This document shows positions 1-11,125 of a DNA stretch of 64,000 bases, piece by piece. The notes beneath the pieces were generated by a model. It was not told the origin of the DNA and made no database searches. It saw only the letters and a program-made list of their open reading frames with translations. The stretch covers positions 48,776,302-48,840,301 of the forward strand of contig NC_065537.1 in the NCBI RefSeq assembly GCF_932294415.1. The letters run 5' to 3'. A program made the translations under genes and the position numbers. Numbering within the stretch: the stretch's first letter is position 1; the number at the start of each line of letters is the position of its first letter. Source of the DNA: Quercus robur. Its lineage: Eukaryota > Streptophyta > Magnoliopsida > Fagales > Fagaceae.

Positions 1-440
1 AATTGGGTAATTGAGTGGGTTGGGATTTACCCATTATAATTGGGTTAGGTTGGGTTTGAGTTAGAAATAATTAATTAAATGAGTTTTAATGGGTGAATGA
101 GTTTTATATACCCAACCCAATTATACCCACCTCAAATCCACCAATTTGACAACCATTCCATCCTTATTGGTGCTTTATCCTTCATACGTCATACTTCTTG
201 CCTACTTGTATTTGGTCTCACTCTCACGAGTGTTGACTTTCCGTTAGTGATATGAAAATGGAATTTTTAACTAGCTACATTTTCATCAATCATGGGTCTA
301 AATCACTTTTATATTTAACCAATATATATATATATATGTGGATGACTGTAACTATATATTTTTTTCCTGACTACTGTCAATCAGAGTTCTTAAATGACTA
401 CATAATTGCTTACACAACAGAAAAATTGGTTAGGAGCTTG
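1..440. repeat. AT-rich flank with inverted GGGTTGGG/CCCAACCC arms; no gene
   Basis: The first 130 bases contain GGGTTGGG-type tracts near 18-56 and the reverse-complementary CCCAACCC/TATACCCA tracts near 108-130. This looks like a fold-back or the right end of a MITE whose left part lies outside the window. The rest is AT-rich. A 99-codon open stretch starting at 252 has no recognisable domain and is not called a gene. Confidence 0.35.
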
Positions 441-665
441 GCTTTTCTCTCCCACCAAAAAGTGGCAAAAGTTGGGTGGAAAAAGTACATCCAATTTGGG
501 TCCCCATCAAATATCATCAAATATCATGCTTGCTCCGTCACGACTCACTAGCTTGGGTTTCGGCCTGGCTAGATTTATGTATTGAAAAGCTATTGTCGTT
601 TATTAGTTTTTTTTTGGTAGTGATATAAGCGTTTATTAGATTTTGAACAAAGGAATGGAGGTCAC
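440..665 (+). repeat. Diverged copy of the far-upstream region of MFS copy A
   Basis: This stretch matches 30210-30480, the distal 5' flank of transporter copy A, in the same orientation. Shared landmarks are the tract around TTGGGTGGAAAAAG, then CCAATTTGGGTCC, then ACTCACTAGCTTG, then TGAACMAAGGAATGGAG near 645. Similarity stops after about 665 and no transporter exon follows. It is best read as a truncated remnant of another repeat unit of the array, or as a dispersed repeat shared by both places. Confidence 0.55.
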
Positions 666-1000
666 ATATAAAAAGGCAAACCTTTAAAATTGATATCTTC
701 ATGTATAAAGGCCAAAATCGAGAGAAAGTACTACTTTAAAACACTAAAATGCCTTTAGGTTATCTATACTCTATATAATATATAAAAGTCAAAGATAAGA
801 TAAACTTCAAATTTGAAACTTTAAAATGCTTTCGTCAGAGTATAATCTAAGATGAGTTTGGCTTACTTTCAGTACTTTTTAAACTGGACACCTTCTGTTG
901 TTTTAAATGTACAATGACAAATAGTAGTAGATTTTAATATCTACATTTAATTTAGTTAGTAGGTGATGTGATAATTTCTTATTAAAACAAAAAGAGATTT
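666..1000. other. AT-rich spacer, nothing recognised
   Basis: No coding frame, RNA gene or repeat boundary could be supported here. It contains TATA-rich tracts around 770-790. Confidence 0.4.
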
Positions 1001-1009
1001 TTGTTAAAA

Positions 1010-1670
1010 AGGTACTAGAGGTAAGCCAAACCCATCTGATGATGTTCAGAAAATCAGTAGGCTGGATGCTTCGGGCTTTAATGATCTGAAAGGCCTGAAA
1101 AGGAAAACAAACAATCAAAGGAGACCAAGATTGACCGGCCAAGAACCCTCCGATGATGAAGTTAGTTTCTCTCTTCAAAATCTAGAATTCCAATTTTCTG
1201 GGAATTGTGTAAAAGGAAAAACTTGCCTTTATTTGTCAGGAATGAGTGTTTATATAGTGCTATTAGAGTTGTTACTTGTCTTGTAACTTCCCCCACACTT
1301 GTGGAGGTCAAAAGGTTTACACTCCATTCTTATAACCGCTGTAGAAGTTACGACATTTACTCTCATCTTCTATAACTGCCATTGGAAGTTAAGTGCTTGG
1401 CAGGAGGTTACAGTGGTGCATCAGGATCTCACCACATGGTTTGATTCATAAGCCCATGTAGACAAACCTTGTATTGAGGGTCGTCCATGTCTGGACGACC
1501 TTCCTTGGTTTGGACGAGCTCCTCTTAAAAGCCCATGAATAATATAGTGGGTGAGTAGTAGGCCCAATTACCATGGTGTTTTATATTCTATGGACGACTA
1601 CTCAAGGACGAGCCATACTTGTCAGGGACGAGTCATACTTGTCTTTCCCCATCACCATCTAATATTTTTC
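1010..1670 (+). repeat. Probable LTR remnant (Ty3/gypsy, Tat-like)
   Basis: Non-coding and less AT-rich than its surroundings. It has features common in Tat-type LTRs: a CCTCCGATGATGAAGTTAG tract near 1149, a TATATAG tract near 1252 and a GTCGTCC...GGACGAC inverted motif at about 1480-1500, followed by scattered GGACGA motifs to about 1635. No internal retroelement domain is next to it, so it could be a solo LTR. I could not fix the ends or a target duplication. Confidence 0.4.
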
Positions 1671-1830
1671 CAAGTGATCATTCCTTAAGAAGAAATAAAA
1701 ACTCTCTTCATTTAGCCCTCCACCTCATCAAAATCAAAAGATTGCATTTATGTTAATGTATAGATTAATTATAATTTATTAAGTAGTTAATTACATTTAT
1801 TTTCATGTATTAAATTTCTATAGATGTTGC

Positions 1831-1841
1831 AGTGATTATTT
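1831..1841 (+). repeat. LINE target-site duplication, left copy
   Basis: AGTGATTATTT here is repeated exactly at 11115-11125. It lies next to the A-rich tail side of the minus-strand LINE. Confidence 0.85.
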
Positions 1842-1881
1842 TATTATATTTATTTTTTTGAGAATCCGGACAAACCTTTTA

Positions 1882-2439
1882 TTAAGGTAATGTGCTAAAA
1901 TCAGCATGTAGAACATGAGTGACATCTGGAGGTACATCTTCCATCCAGATTGACAAGGGAGGGGGGGAGGGGGGAAATGAGTGCTCTTCTTGCCAGAGAA
2001 TGAGCCACCTTGTTACAATGCCTACGTATATAAGATAAATTGAAAATAGAAAACTGCGAGGCAAGGTAATGAATATCTGTTACAGTGTGACCATATTGAG
2101 CTAGAGACCTATGACCATCCTTAAGAGAACTAATTAAGCCAGTCGAGTTTCCCTCAAGCTCGATATTATAGAAACCCAATTCAAGGGCAAGTTCCATTCC
2201 ACATCGTGCAGCCAACGCTTCTACCTCGATGACAGAGTGAGGCAATGGTACTAGTTGAGAGAGCGATGCCATAACCTATCCATCACCATTTCGGATTATT
2301 ACGCCCAAACTAGCACTACCTTATCAAATGTAGCACCATCGAAATTTATTTTGAAGTAAGAGGTCGATGGAGGAATCCAGGCCGCTTGGGATTGTTGAGG
2401 GAGACTTCTCAGTGGACTCACAGAGAGAGAGTCACGTTA
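1882..2439 (-). pseudogene. LINE C-terminal RNase H domain (broken)
   Basis: The minus strand encodes a plant RNase H-like (RVT_3) domain. A start resembling FKINFDGATF lies near 2340. After a frameshift the frame 2272-1901 carries EVEALAARCGMELALELG, then IRRHCNKVAHSLARRA, the usual C-terminal signature. In a second frame the end reads WMEDVPPDVTHVLHAD, a typical terminus of this family. It is the 3' part of the LINE, cut from the zf-RVT region by the hAT. Inactive because of frame breaks. Confidence 0.75.
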
Positions 2440-2447
2440 CTGTAGGC
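2440..2447 (+). repeat. hAT target-site duplication, left
   Basis: CTGTAGGC here pairs with GTGTAGGC at 5954-5961, matching at 7 of 8 positions. Eight bases is the hAT duplication length. Confidence 0.7.
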
Positions 2448-2460
2448 CTATGAAGCACGG

Positions 2461-2690
2461 ACGTGGCACCGGAGGTGCGGCACCCGCGTCGGACGCGGCC
2501 GGACGCGGCGACGCGCGAGGGACGCCGTTGCCCGCGCGTCCGGCCGAGTCCTGCCACGTGGCAGGCTCGAGATCTCAGCCGACTCGCGCCGATGCGGCTC
2601 CGACTCAGGCCGTATCGGCGGATATCGGCAGATATCGGCCGATATCGGCCGAAACGGCCGATTCAGGCCGAAACGGCCGAAATTTAAAAA
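2461..2690 (+). repeat. GC-rich left subterminal region of the hAT
   Basis: A short GC-rich island in AT-rich DNA with repeated CGGCCGATATCGGC and GGCCGAAACGGCCG units (about 2610-2682), many of them self-complementary. Such subterminal repeats bind transposase in other hAT elements; that role here is inferred. A poly-A run and (CA) repeats follow at 2686-2716. Open frames on both strands through this island come from GC content, not from genes. Confidence 0.6.
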
Positions 2691-2947
2691 AAAAAAAAAA
2701 AAAAACACACACACACAGAACACACCGTTTAATCTAAATACTAAACCCTACTCACTCGTTTCTCACTCTCAGTAGCTCTCTGCCTCTTTTTCGTTAGTTC
2801 TCTCATCTCTCTCATTCCGTCTCACTCTCTCTTGCTCTGATCTCTACGACTCTGCCTCTGTCTCTGGCTCTCTGCTTGGCTGGTTGCTGTGAGTTTGTTC
2901 TTCAGCTCATTCTTTCTTTAACTCTCTCTCACGCATTCTTAACTCAG

Positions 2948-3233
2948 GTACCTTTTAATCTTAGTTTGATCTTTGATTTCAATGATTTGTGATTTGTGAA
3001 TTTGTGAGACTGATTTGTGAATCTTAGACTCTTAGTTTTCAATCTTAGACTGATTTGTGAGACTGATTTTATCTTAGTTAAGTTAGTACTTATTACGCAT
3101 TGTGAATTTGTTTTGTGAATATGTTTTGTGAATCTGTTTTGTGAATGGTGAATCTGTTTTGTGAATGAACTTGGGTTTGATTTATGTATAATTTATTTAA
3201 TTAATACTTAATACTTAATAGTTATTATTTGTA
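2948..3233 (+). other. Probable 5'-UTR intron of the hAT transposase gene
   Basis: A donor-like CTCAG/GTACCTTTT near 2948 and an acceptor-like TTTGTAG/GTTAAATT ending at 3233 bound a T-rich stretch with repeated TTGTGAAT units (about 2990-3160). A 5'-UTR intron ahead of the transposase ATG at 3261 is plausible, but only the splice consensus supports it. Confidence 0.4.
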
Positions 3234-3260
3234 GGTTAAATTGAATCTATTGAATTTTCA

Positions 3261-5598
3261 ATGGATGAAGTTACTAGCTCAGAAACTTCATCTCAAGAGA
3301 TGCCAAATGCTGAATGTCCTCTTTGGCAGTATGTGACTAAAGTAGAAAAACCATCGGGTGCTACCGTTAAAAAAGGGGGAAACACATACTTTAAGTGCAA
3401 TTATTGTGGTGTGGTTTATTTGGGATCCTATTCTAGGGTTAAGGCTCATTTGTTAAAAATTACTAATAAAGGTATTAAAGCATGTCCTAATGTGACACCG
3501 AGCCATAGGTTGGAAATGTAGCGAATGCATGATCAAGTTGAGAAGGATAAGTTAGAGAGTGAACAAAGAAGTCGAATTCCCTTACCCCCACCTATCCCAG
3601 GCCGTGGGCCTATACCTATTTCCCCATTTCGGAGACAGGAAGGGAGTGATAGTACAAATCCGATTGATGGTAAGAGGAGGAAGGTGGCTGGGATTTCTCC
3701 TATTGAGAAAGCATTCCAGAATACTACTAGATATGAATTGGATAGTAGAATTGCTAGGATGTTTTACACTGGTGGGCTTCCATTTAACTTTGCAAGGAAC
3801 CCACATTATCGTAATTCCTATGCATATGCTGCTACTCATAACATCCCAGGTTATGTTCCTCCTGGATACAATGCCTTGAGAACAACACTTTTGCAAAAGG
3901 AAAGAGCTCATGTTGAAAGACTCTTGAAGCCAATTAAGGATTCTTGGCTTGAAAATGGTGTAAGCATAGTTTCTGATGGATGGTCAGATCCACAAAGAAG
4001 GCCTCTTATTAATATTATGCCTGTATCAGATGGGGGTCCGGTGTTTGTAAAGGCAATTGATGGGTCGGGTGAGTTCAAAGACAAGCATTATATTGCTGGG
4101 GTGTTGAGGGATGCTATAAAAGAGATTGGACATGAAAAAGTTGTCCAAGTCATCACTGATAATGCTAATGTGATGAAATCTGCTGGAGCTCTTATTGAAG
4201 GTGAGTATCCTAAAATATTTTGGACACCCTGTGTTGTCCACACTCTCAATCTAGATTTGAAGAATATTTGTGCAGCAAAAAACACTGAAAAGAATGAAGT
4301 TACATATGAGGAATGTAGTTGGATTACACGTATTGCTGATGATGCATCTTTCATACGTGTTTTTATTATGAACCATTCAATGAGGTTGGCAATGTTTAAT
4401 GAATTTAGTCCATTAAAATTGCTCCAAGTTGCTGATACTAGATTTGCTTCAATTGTTATAATGCTGAAAAGGTTGAAGTTGATAAAAAGATGCCTTCAAG
4501 CCATGGCTATTAGTGAGCAATGGGCTTCTTATAGGGAGGATGATGTTGGAAAAGCTGTAAAGGTGAAAGATATGATTCTAAGTGATCTTTGGTGGGATAA
4601 AGTTGACTATATCCTTGAATTCACAGCACCTATTTATGATATGCTACGAGTAGCCGACACAGATAAGCCTTGTCTTCATCTTGTGTATGAGATGTGGGAT
4701 TCAATGATAGAGAAGGTGAAGACAGCAATATATCGGCACGAAGGCTTGGAAGATGATGAGTATAGTTCATTTTGGAGTGTGGTGTATGATATACTCATTG
4801 ATCGATGGACTAAAAATTGTACACCACTACATTGCTTGGCTCATTCCTTAAATCCTAAGTAAGTACATTTATTTTCTATTTTCCTTAGTTTCCTCTTCTA
4901 GTAAAACATACGTTTCATCTATATTTGTTTTTTACTCTTTAACTAGGTATTACTCCATTGAATGGCTTTCGGAGAATCCAAAACGCATCTCGCCACATCG
5001 GGATCATGAAATTTCTATGGAAAGGAGCAAGTGTTTGGATCGATACTTTGAAGATGAGAGTGAATTAAAGGCAGTGAAGTGTGAGTTTGCTTCATTCTCA
5101 GGAGGGAGGTTTCCTTCACCAGATGCCTTGACAGATAGGTGGGACTTACTACCTTTGATTTGGTGGCAATACCATGGCTCCGCATTTCCAATTCTTCAAT
5201 CCCTTGCCTTTAAACTTCTTGGACAACCTTGTTCATCCTCATGTGCTGAGAGGAATTGGAGCACATACAAATTCATTCATTCCTTAAAAAGAAACAAAAT
5301 GGCTCCTGCACGCGCTGAAGATTTGGTCTATGTGCATTCTAATCTTCGACTCTTGTCAAGGCGCAATGAGGAGTACGTAAATACATCAACAAAGATGTGG
5401 GATATTGCAGGAGACTCTTGGAATGAGAGTGACATACATGGAGGAGCTGGCATTCTTGAGAATGCAGCCCTTACACTTGATGAGCCAGAGTTGGAGGCTA
5501 TGGTTATTGGAAATGCTAACACTAGTGTTACTACTAGTGAAAGTGAAGTTCGAAGTGAAGCTATTGATGTTGATGTTGATGATGATGCTAGTATTTGA
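3261..5598 (+). pseudogene. hAT transposase (BED finger, DUF659, hATC), one premature stop
   Basis: A DNA-cutting transposase expected to act in the nucleus. From ATG 3261 a BED zinc finger (FKCNYCG...RVKAHLL, residues about 50-75) leads to an amber codon at 3519-3521. The same frame then continues open from 3522. The DUF659/catalytic core follows, with VSDGWSD (first Asp, near 3975) and ITDNA (second Asp, near 4155). A canonical intron at 4859-4946 joins LNP to KYYSIEWL in frame. The hATC dimerisation domain holds SSCAERNWS (catalytic Glu, near 5245). The acidic C terminus ends at 5598. Total about 750 codons, a normal hAT length. The TAG, probably once CAG, is the only disabling change I see. 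Confidence 0.85.
4859..4946 (+). other. Intron of the hAT transposase gene
   Basis: GTAAGT donor at 4859 and AACTAG acceptor ending at 4946. Removing these 88 bases joins the two long reading frames without a shift. Confidence 0.8.
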
Positions 5599-5953
5599 TT
5601 GTCTTGTTGATGATCTTTTATTTTGTTTTAGTTTCAAATTTGCAAGTTGTATTCTAATTTCCGAACATCATGAATGTTTTAGTTTCAATCTTGTGGGTTG
5701 TGTTTAATTTATGAACATCATGTTTTAGTTATTATCTACTATTGTCTATTGCTCTTAAATTTGGTATATATTTGTATAATGTAAAAAAGTATGCTTAGCA
5801 ATATATTAAAAATATAAATAAAAATGTTTTTAATAATTTTTTAATCGCCGAGTCCCGCTGCACCCGCACCCACCTTTTTCAAAAATTGCCGAGTCCCGCA
5901 CCCGCACCCGCACCCGCACCCGAGTCCCGAAACGCACCCGTGCTACATAGCTA

Positions 5954-5961
5954 GTGTAGGC
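5954..5961 (+). repeat. hAT target-site duplication, right
   Basis: GTGTAGGC, the partner of CTGTAGGC at 2440-2447. Confidence 0.7.
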
Positions 5962-6049
5962 ATTCCTTGGCTAACTACAGCAATTGGTTCAATGGTACCA
6001 CAGGTTTACTCAATCTCAAATTGTTGCAACGATTCCAAACCGCACAAAT

Positions 6050-6780
6050 CATCTAGATAAACAGCTCTGGGTTCATATCTTTTGTAAAAACAAAGCCAAG
6101 CAAGTCAATGAAACTTGAACTTTGTTTTAGCGGGCTGTGATTCCAAGTTGGTGTCAAATTCCAGAGGTTGTCCAACTTTGAACTATGGAACATGGCATGG
6201 GCAATATCTTCTTGTTGTAGCTTACAAATGTCACAAAGACCATCGGGTACCACCTTCCTCTTCATCAGATTGGTCTTCGTAGGTAGGGAGTTTTGACAAG
6301 CACGCCACACAAATTTTTTTTACCTTTGCTGGAACGTTGAATCCCCAGATTTTATTACATAATGGTTTCATGTTTTCCACCATAGAGTTGTTGGGTTGTT
6401 GGGCTTGAGAGGCACGCTGCAAGAACTGATACTCGGATTTCATCGAATACTCACCATCAGGATTCCATGGCCATATCAAAACGTCTTTTTGGATTGATTG
6501 ACAGAGAGGGATTCGCTTGATGGTTTCTTCCTCAAACACAAAAAAATAGTTATCAAGGATGTGCTCTTTCCAAACTCGTTGCACCGGGTCAATTAAGAAC
6601 TTAACCTTGTGTGATGGCAAACCCGGAATGACTGGAGAAATAATCCTTGGATTATTTCATGTTGGAAGCCAATTGCTACCCCAAATATCAATTGCAGCAC
6701 CTGTTCCAATTCTCCAAGAGGCTCCACATTTAATGACTTCCCTTCCCTTAATGATGCTTTTCCAAGCATAAGAAGAATTG
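6050..6780 (-). pseudogene. LINE zf-RVT and linker region
   Basis: The minus strand reads a plant zf-RVT zinc-binding domain: WRACQNSLPTKTNL, then GLCDICKLQQEDIAHAMFHS (about 6310-6160), with the expected C-x2-C...H spacing. Upstream, about 6620-6330, lies the RT-to-zf-RVT linker with a WPWNPDGEYSMKSEYQFLQ motif. A frameshift separates the two parts. Same LINE as the flanking pieces. Confidence 0.75.
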
Positions 6781-7159
6781 TTGGGATTTGTTGACTCCAT
6801 CACCGAACAATTGGGGAAGAACTTAGCTTTGAAGACTTAGTAAAATAAAGATTGGGTATCACAAAGGAGGAGCCATGTCTGCTTTGCCAAGAGAGCATCA
6901 TTATGCATAGTAAAATCTTTAAAACCCAATCCTCCCTATAACTTGGACTTGCACATTATCTCCCATTTCAACCAATGAATTTTTTGATTTTCTCCTCATT
7001 GCCCTCAAAAGAATTTTCAAATAAGTGCTTCAATTTCATGGCATAAAGTGATTGGGAGCTTGAAACAAGACATTGTATATGTGGGGAGAGCTTAAGCAAC
7101 ATATTTAATCAGGATTTCTCTTCCTACCTAGATCAAGAGTTTAGCTTCCCATCCTTGTA

Positions 7160-8400
7160 AGGTCTTCTAAATCCGTTGTTTGATATTTGCAAAGTTGTCC
7201 TTTTTCTTCCTGCCAATGAAAGAGGGAAGTCCTTGGTACTTCTCATAATGCTGTACCACATGAACCCCAATAGCATCCTTGATTAAAAGTTGCATATCAT
7301 GATAAGTTGATTTGCTAAAAAATAGGGTAGTTTTGGTCCTATTAATTATTTGACCTGAGGCCCTTTCATATTTGGCCAGCACCTCCAACAAAGCTTGACA
7401 TTCATTCTCCAAAGACTTGTAAAAAATCAAACTATTATCTGCAAAAAGAAAATGGGTTAGTCGAGGCCCTGTTTTGCATATGGCCACCCCCTAATATCTC
7501 CATACGTGGTTGCCTTCTTAATTAGCCCATTCAACCCCTAGGTGCACATCAAGAACAAGTATGGTGAAAGAGGGCCTCCTTGATGGAGTCCCCTTGTGGG
7601 AGTAATGTCCCCATGATGTTCACCATTTATTAGCATTGAATAGGATGCATTGGTGATGAATTCCATCATCAAATGTCTCCACCTTTCTTAAAAAATCAAC
7701 TTTTTCCAAAACTTTCTCCATATATTTCCACTCCACACAATCATAAGCCTTGCTCATGTCTAATTTAGAACCATGTAACCAGATTTGCCAATCCCATGGT
7801 TTTTCATATAGTGTAAGGTCTCAAAGGCTACCAAGATATTATCTGAGATTAAAAGATCCGACATGAATGCACTTTGTTGTTTAGAAATAAGACGAGGCAT
7901 AATAAGTTTTAATTGATTGGCTAAAACCTTTGCAAAAACTCTATACAACACATTACTTAAGCTTATTGGCCTAAACTCCGAAATAAATTTAGGATTTTTT
8001 ACCTTGGGGATCAAAGTGATTAAGGAGTGACCCAAAGCCTTTGGCATGGAGCCCGAATTCAAAAACAGTAGAATAGATTGTGTCACATCACTGCCCATTA
8101 GAGACCAATAGCTTTGATAAAAAAGTGGGGGCATACCATCGAGCCTAAGAGCTTTCAAGGGAGCCATTTGTCACAAAGCACTCTCCACCTCCTCCACCTT
8201 GAATTCAGCTAGCAACATGTCATTCATCTTATGTGTAACAAGTTGTGGAATGGTGTCAGTAACCTCCTCAAAATCGGATGGATTTGATGTAGTGAAGAGG
8301 TCTTGATAAAAATTGACAATTGTGTTAACCACTTGATCTTGTTGTGTACACCATTTACCTGAAGCATCTCTAAGCATTTTGATGTAATTTCGTCTATGCC
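7160..8400 (-). pseudogene. LINE reverse transcriptase domain (broken)
   Basis: The order on the minus strand is LITLIPKVKNPKFISEFRPISLSN (about 8030-7965), QQSAFMSDLLISDNIL (near 7870), MSKAYDCVEW near 7750, and THFLFADNSLIFYK (7454-7413). The last is motif C; the usual FADD is FADN, with Asn encoded at 7434-7436. Several stops and shifts interrupt it, so it is inactive. Confidence 0.8.
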
Positions 8401-8584
8401 ACTGGGTTGCCTTACATGAAAAAAACTTAGTATTTCAATCCCCATCTTTAAGCCACATGATTCTAGACCTTTAGCTCCACATCTTTGATTCTTTGTCCAA
8501 CAACAAATTAATTTCCTATTCAAGTTGCCTCATTTAGTCCTTGGCTTGCAATTTTTTCTGCCCGTTGTAATTGCTTTTTCTTTT

Positions 8585-9530
8585 GTTCTAGGTCTTGACG
8601 AAAACTCCTAAAACATTTTTTACTCCATCGAGTGAGTTCTTCCCCACATTTATCCACCTTTCGGGGTACTTGTGTAGCACCTGGCTCATTGATTCTTTCC
8701 TTCCACACCGCCTCAATGTGTCACTATAGCCCTTGTCTGACATCCACATTTGCTCGAAATGGAAGGGTTTCCGAAAACAACAATCCACACCATCTGGAAC
8801 AATCCATTGTGGTTTGTGGTTGGAGCAAGTTACGTCAATATTATGGACTTTTATTCCTGGAAAATTTGATAGCCACTCATTTGTCGCTATTGCTCTATCC
8901 AATCTCTCCCAAATTGTGTAGTTGGCATAATGCTTGTGCCACGTGAATTGAATCCTAGAAATCCCAAATCCATGAAGCCACATTGGTCAAGAACATCCCT
9001 AAACAATTACATTTGGTTATGGGGCCGAATTCTTGCTCCTTTTTTTTCTGATTGTCGTGTGATCTCATTAAAGTCGCCTACACCCAACCACGGCGCATTG
9101 GTTCAATTTTTCAGACTACGTAGTCTTGCCCACCCTTCATGTCGCTTCTGTTGATTAGGTTCACCACAAAAGCCCATGAATCGCCACTCATTCTCTTTAT
9201 TTTTATTAATCGTAGTGTGAATATGGTTTTTGGAGAGAGTTTCAATTGATAAATCAAAGTCTTCCTTCCAAAAAATCACCAAGCCACCCCCCTTATCTTT
9301 CCTTGGAACTTCAAATTTATGTTTAAACTTCAAACGATTCTGAACTAGTTCTAGCCTGGCTTTGTTTGCCTATGTTTCGGCTATAAACACTGCAGAGGGA
9401 TCTTTTGCCCACACCAAATCAGCAAGCCGATTTTCTGTACGTTGGTTCCCAAACTCCCAAAAAATCCATACTAAGAGACTCTTTGCTCTTGGTAGGGCTG
9501 TGAACCAACCTCTGCCAATATATTTTAATC
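8585..9530 (-). pseudogene. LINE AP-type endonuclease domain (broken)
   Basis: The minus strand carries GGGLVIFWKEDFDLSIE (near 9290), WLGVGDFNEITRQ (near 9095), then FTWHKHYANYTIWERLDRAI and SNHKPQ (8950-8800). These match the endonuclease/exonuclease/phosphatase fold of plant L1 elements. At least two frameshifts and a stop divide it. It lies between ORF1 and the reverse transcriptase. Confidence 0.75.
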
Positions 9531-10944
9531 ATCTACATGGTGAGAAACCATAGGTTTTTTGTTTGGTAACTCAAGGTGAGCTGTGGCCTGGGGTCCATGT
9601 TTTTGCCATACTGATGTTTTGCCATTCGAGGATGAAACCGTGTTAGACCTGAGGAGCCATTTCCAAGATTGTTTAGGGTTTTCAGAGTTTGGTACATTAA
9701 AGAGGTGTAAAGTCTTGGGTAGGTTGGCTGTTTTAGGTAAGTGTGGTAATTGTAGGGATTTGGTAGAATTCTGTGGCATCAAGGAGTCATCAAACGTATC
9801 CAAGGCTGGCTGTGAAGAGTTTTCCTTATTAGGGAGACTTGATTGGAATGGCTCAGCACTAAAATTCTTACCCGTTGGTGGAGTAACAGGAAAATTAAAC
9901 TTCCTTAACTCACTGTCTAATTCCTCTAGCTGTTTCTCAAACGGCTCTTCCGTACTATTACTTAATTTGTAGATTACTAGCCGCATTAGGAGTAATGGCT
10001 CTTCCTTATTATGACTTTGTAGAAACCATTGGTAGAGTAATTGTTTCTTCAATATTTTTTTCCTGGAGTAAACTAGCCACATCAGGAGTTGCCCTTGATG
10101 GTAGTGGAGCCATCGTGCCCCCAGTTGGAGTTGGCCTCGAGTTCATAGGATGTCTAGGACAAGAAGAGCTTTCTTTGTTTTCCTTGTAAAAGCCCGACAT
10201 TGTAATCACTCGTTTTTGTGAGCGACTGTATGGTGTAGCATGTAGCCAAGGGCCAAATTGTTGGTCTACAGCAGTGTGAGTGACTTCACTATCAAGCTAG
10301 CTTTCATAATCCCTACATCATGTGTGAGACAGCTGCACCAGTAACAGAGATTTGGGAGCCCGCTCGTACTTAAAGGACACCCATTGTTCTTTGTTCTATC
10401 CCATAGATACCATTCGTCCTCAGCTTAGTGGTCGAGTAACATCCAATTTGATACGTACCCTCAAAAAGCTCCCACCCTCCTCTTCTGCCTCAGATGATTG
10501 TATCACCTGCCCAATAGTACCACATATTCCTTCGACCACCCTTTGGTTCATGAATCTTACTGGTATTTCGTGAACTTGCACACAAAAATATGCTAGATTG
10601 AAAGGCAAATCATCCAGTGACATGTCCGTATCGTATCGTCGCAACACCATCAGGTATTTATCAAAACTCCAGGGTTCATTCAAAAAGATGTTATCCACTT
10701 TGAGTTTGTTATCAAATGTAAAAAGAACGATATGGTTGCCCATGTTTTTTACTTTAAAACCATTTTTTGATCTCCATAATGGTGTAAAAGTCGTCGCAAT
10801 AGTGTCAATGTTCAAAGTCTGCCTTGTGAAAAACTTAGCAGCAATGATGAACTCCAGCGTGGCAATCTCTTCCTCTAGATCGAAAGTTGGGCCTTCCTTG
10901 TCTATAATTGACAATCCATTGTAGTGTTTTGTCAAATCCTCCAT
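9525..10944 (-). pseudogene. LINE ORF1 (DUF4283 nucleic-acid-binding, degenerate CCHC knuckle)
   Basis: The first frame (10944-10420) is a DUF4283 domain: FKVKNMGNHIVLFTF, then NEPWSFDKYLMVLRRYD and IPVRFMNQRVVEGICGTIGQV. After a stop the expected zf-CCHC_4 knuckle is recognisable in a shifted frame near 10350 (LCYWCSCLTHD). A low-complexity Ser/Pro-rich tail runs to 9525. ORF1 proteins of plant L1 elements bind the element RNA. Confidence 0.72.
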
Positions 10945-11114
10945 AGCTAAAAGTGATAAGTGTTTCCCTGGCCCCTAAAAAAATAACCCACAAAACCTTA
11001 AAGATAAACTTGTTATCTTAAGGGACTAAGACACCTACAAGGAGGGACAAAAGTTCTACAACCTAGGAGAAGTTTGGATATTCCAAGCTTTTGCTAGCAA
11101 CAGGGAAAATCTGT

Positions 11115-11125
11115 AGTGATTATTT
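11115..11125 (+). repeat. LINE target-site duplication, right copy
   Basis: AGTGATTATTT, identical to 1831-1841. It marks the 5' end of the LINE at 11114. Confidence 0.85.

Larger units (their letters stand above)
2448..5953 (+). mobile_element. hAT DNA transposon, nearly intact, inserted in the LINE
   Basis: Terminal inverted repeats CTATGAAGCACGG (2448-2460) and, on the other strand, CTATGTAGCACGG ending at 5950, with three extra bases at the right end. An 8-bp target duplication flanks it with one mismatch. Subterminal regions are very GC-rich: left repeats of GGCCGATATC type (about 2610-2680), right runs of GCACCC (about 5855-5940). It encodes a BED-DUF659-hATC transposase on the plus strand. 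It sits between the RNase H and zf-RVT parts of the decayed LINE, so it arrived later. Confidence 0.85.
1842..11114 (-). mobile_element. LINE (L1-type non-LTR retrotransposon), near full length, split by a hAT
   Basis: Read on the minus strand, the order is ORF1 with a DUF4283 domain, endonuclease, reverse transcriptase, zf-RVT, RNase H and an A-rich tail (about 1845-1870). Eleven-base direct repeats AGTGATTATTT at 1831-1841 and 11115-11125 flank it exactly, as expected for target-primed reverse transcription. Without the hAT at 2448-5953 the element is about 5.8 kb, a normal plant L1 length. Frameshifts and stops occur in every domain, and the RT catalytic motif is FADN instead of FADD, so it is dead. 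Confidence 0.88.

Noticed and set aside
252-551. A 99-codon frame as a small gene
   Set aside because: No domain, AT-rich codons, and the second half overlaps the non-coding block shared with 30210-30480.
2448-2737. Overlapping open frames of 74-95 codons on both strands
   Set aside because: They lie in the GC-rich hAT end, are Arg/Pro/Ala-rich on both strands and run into poly-A. Few stops are expected from composition.
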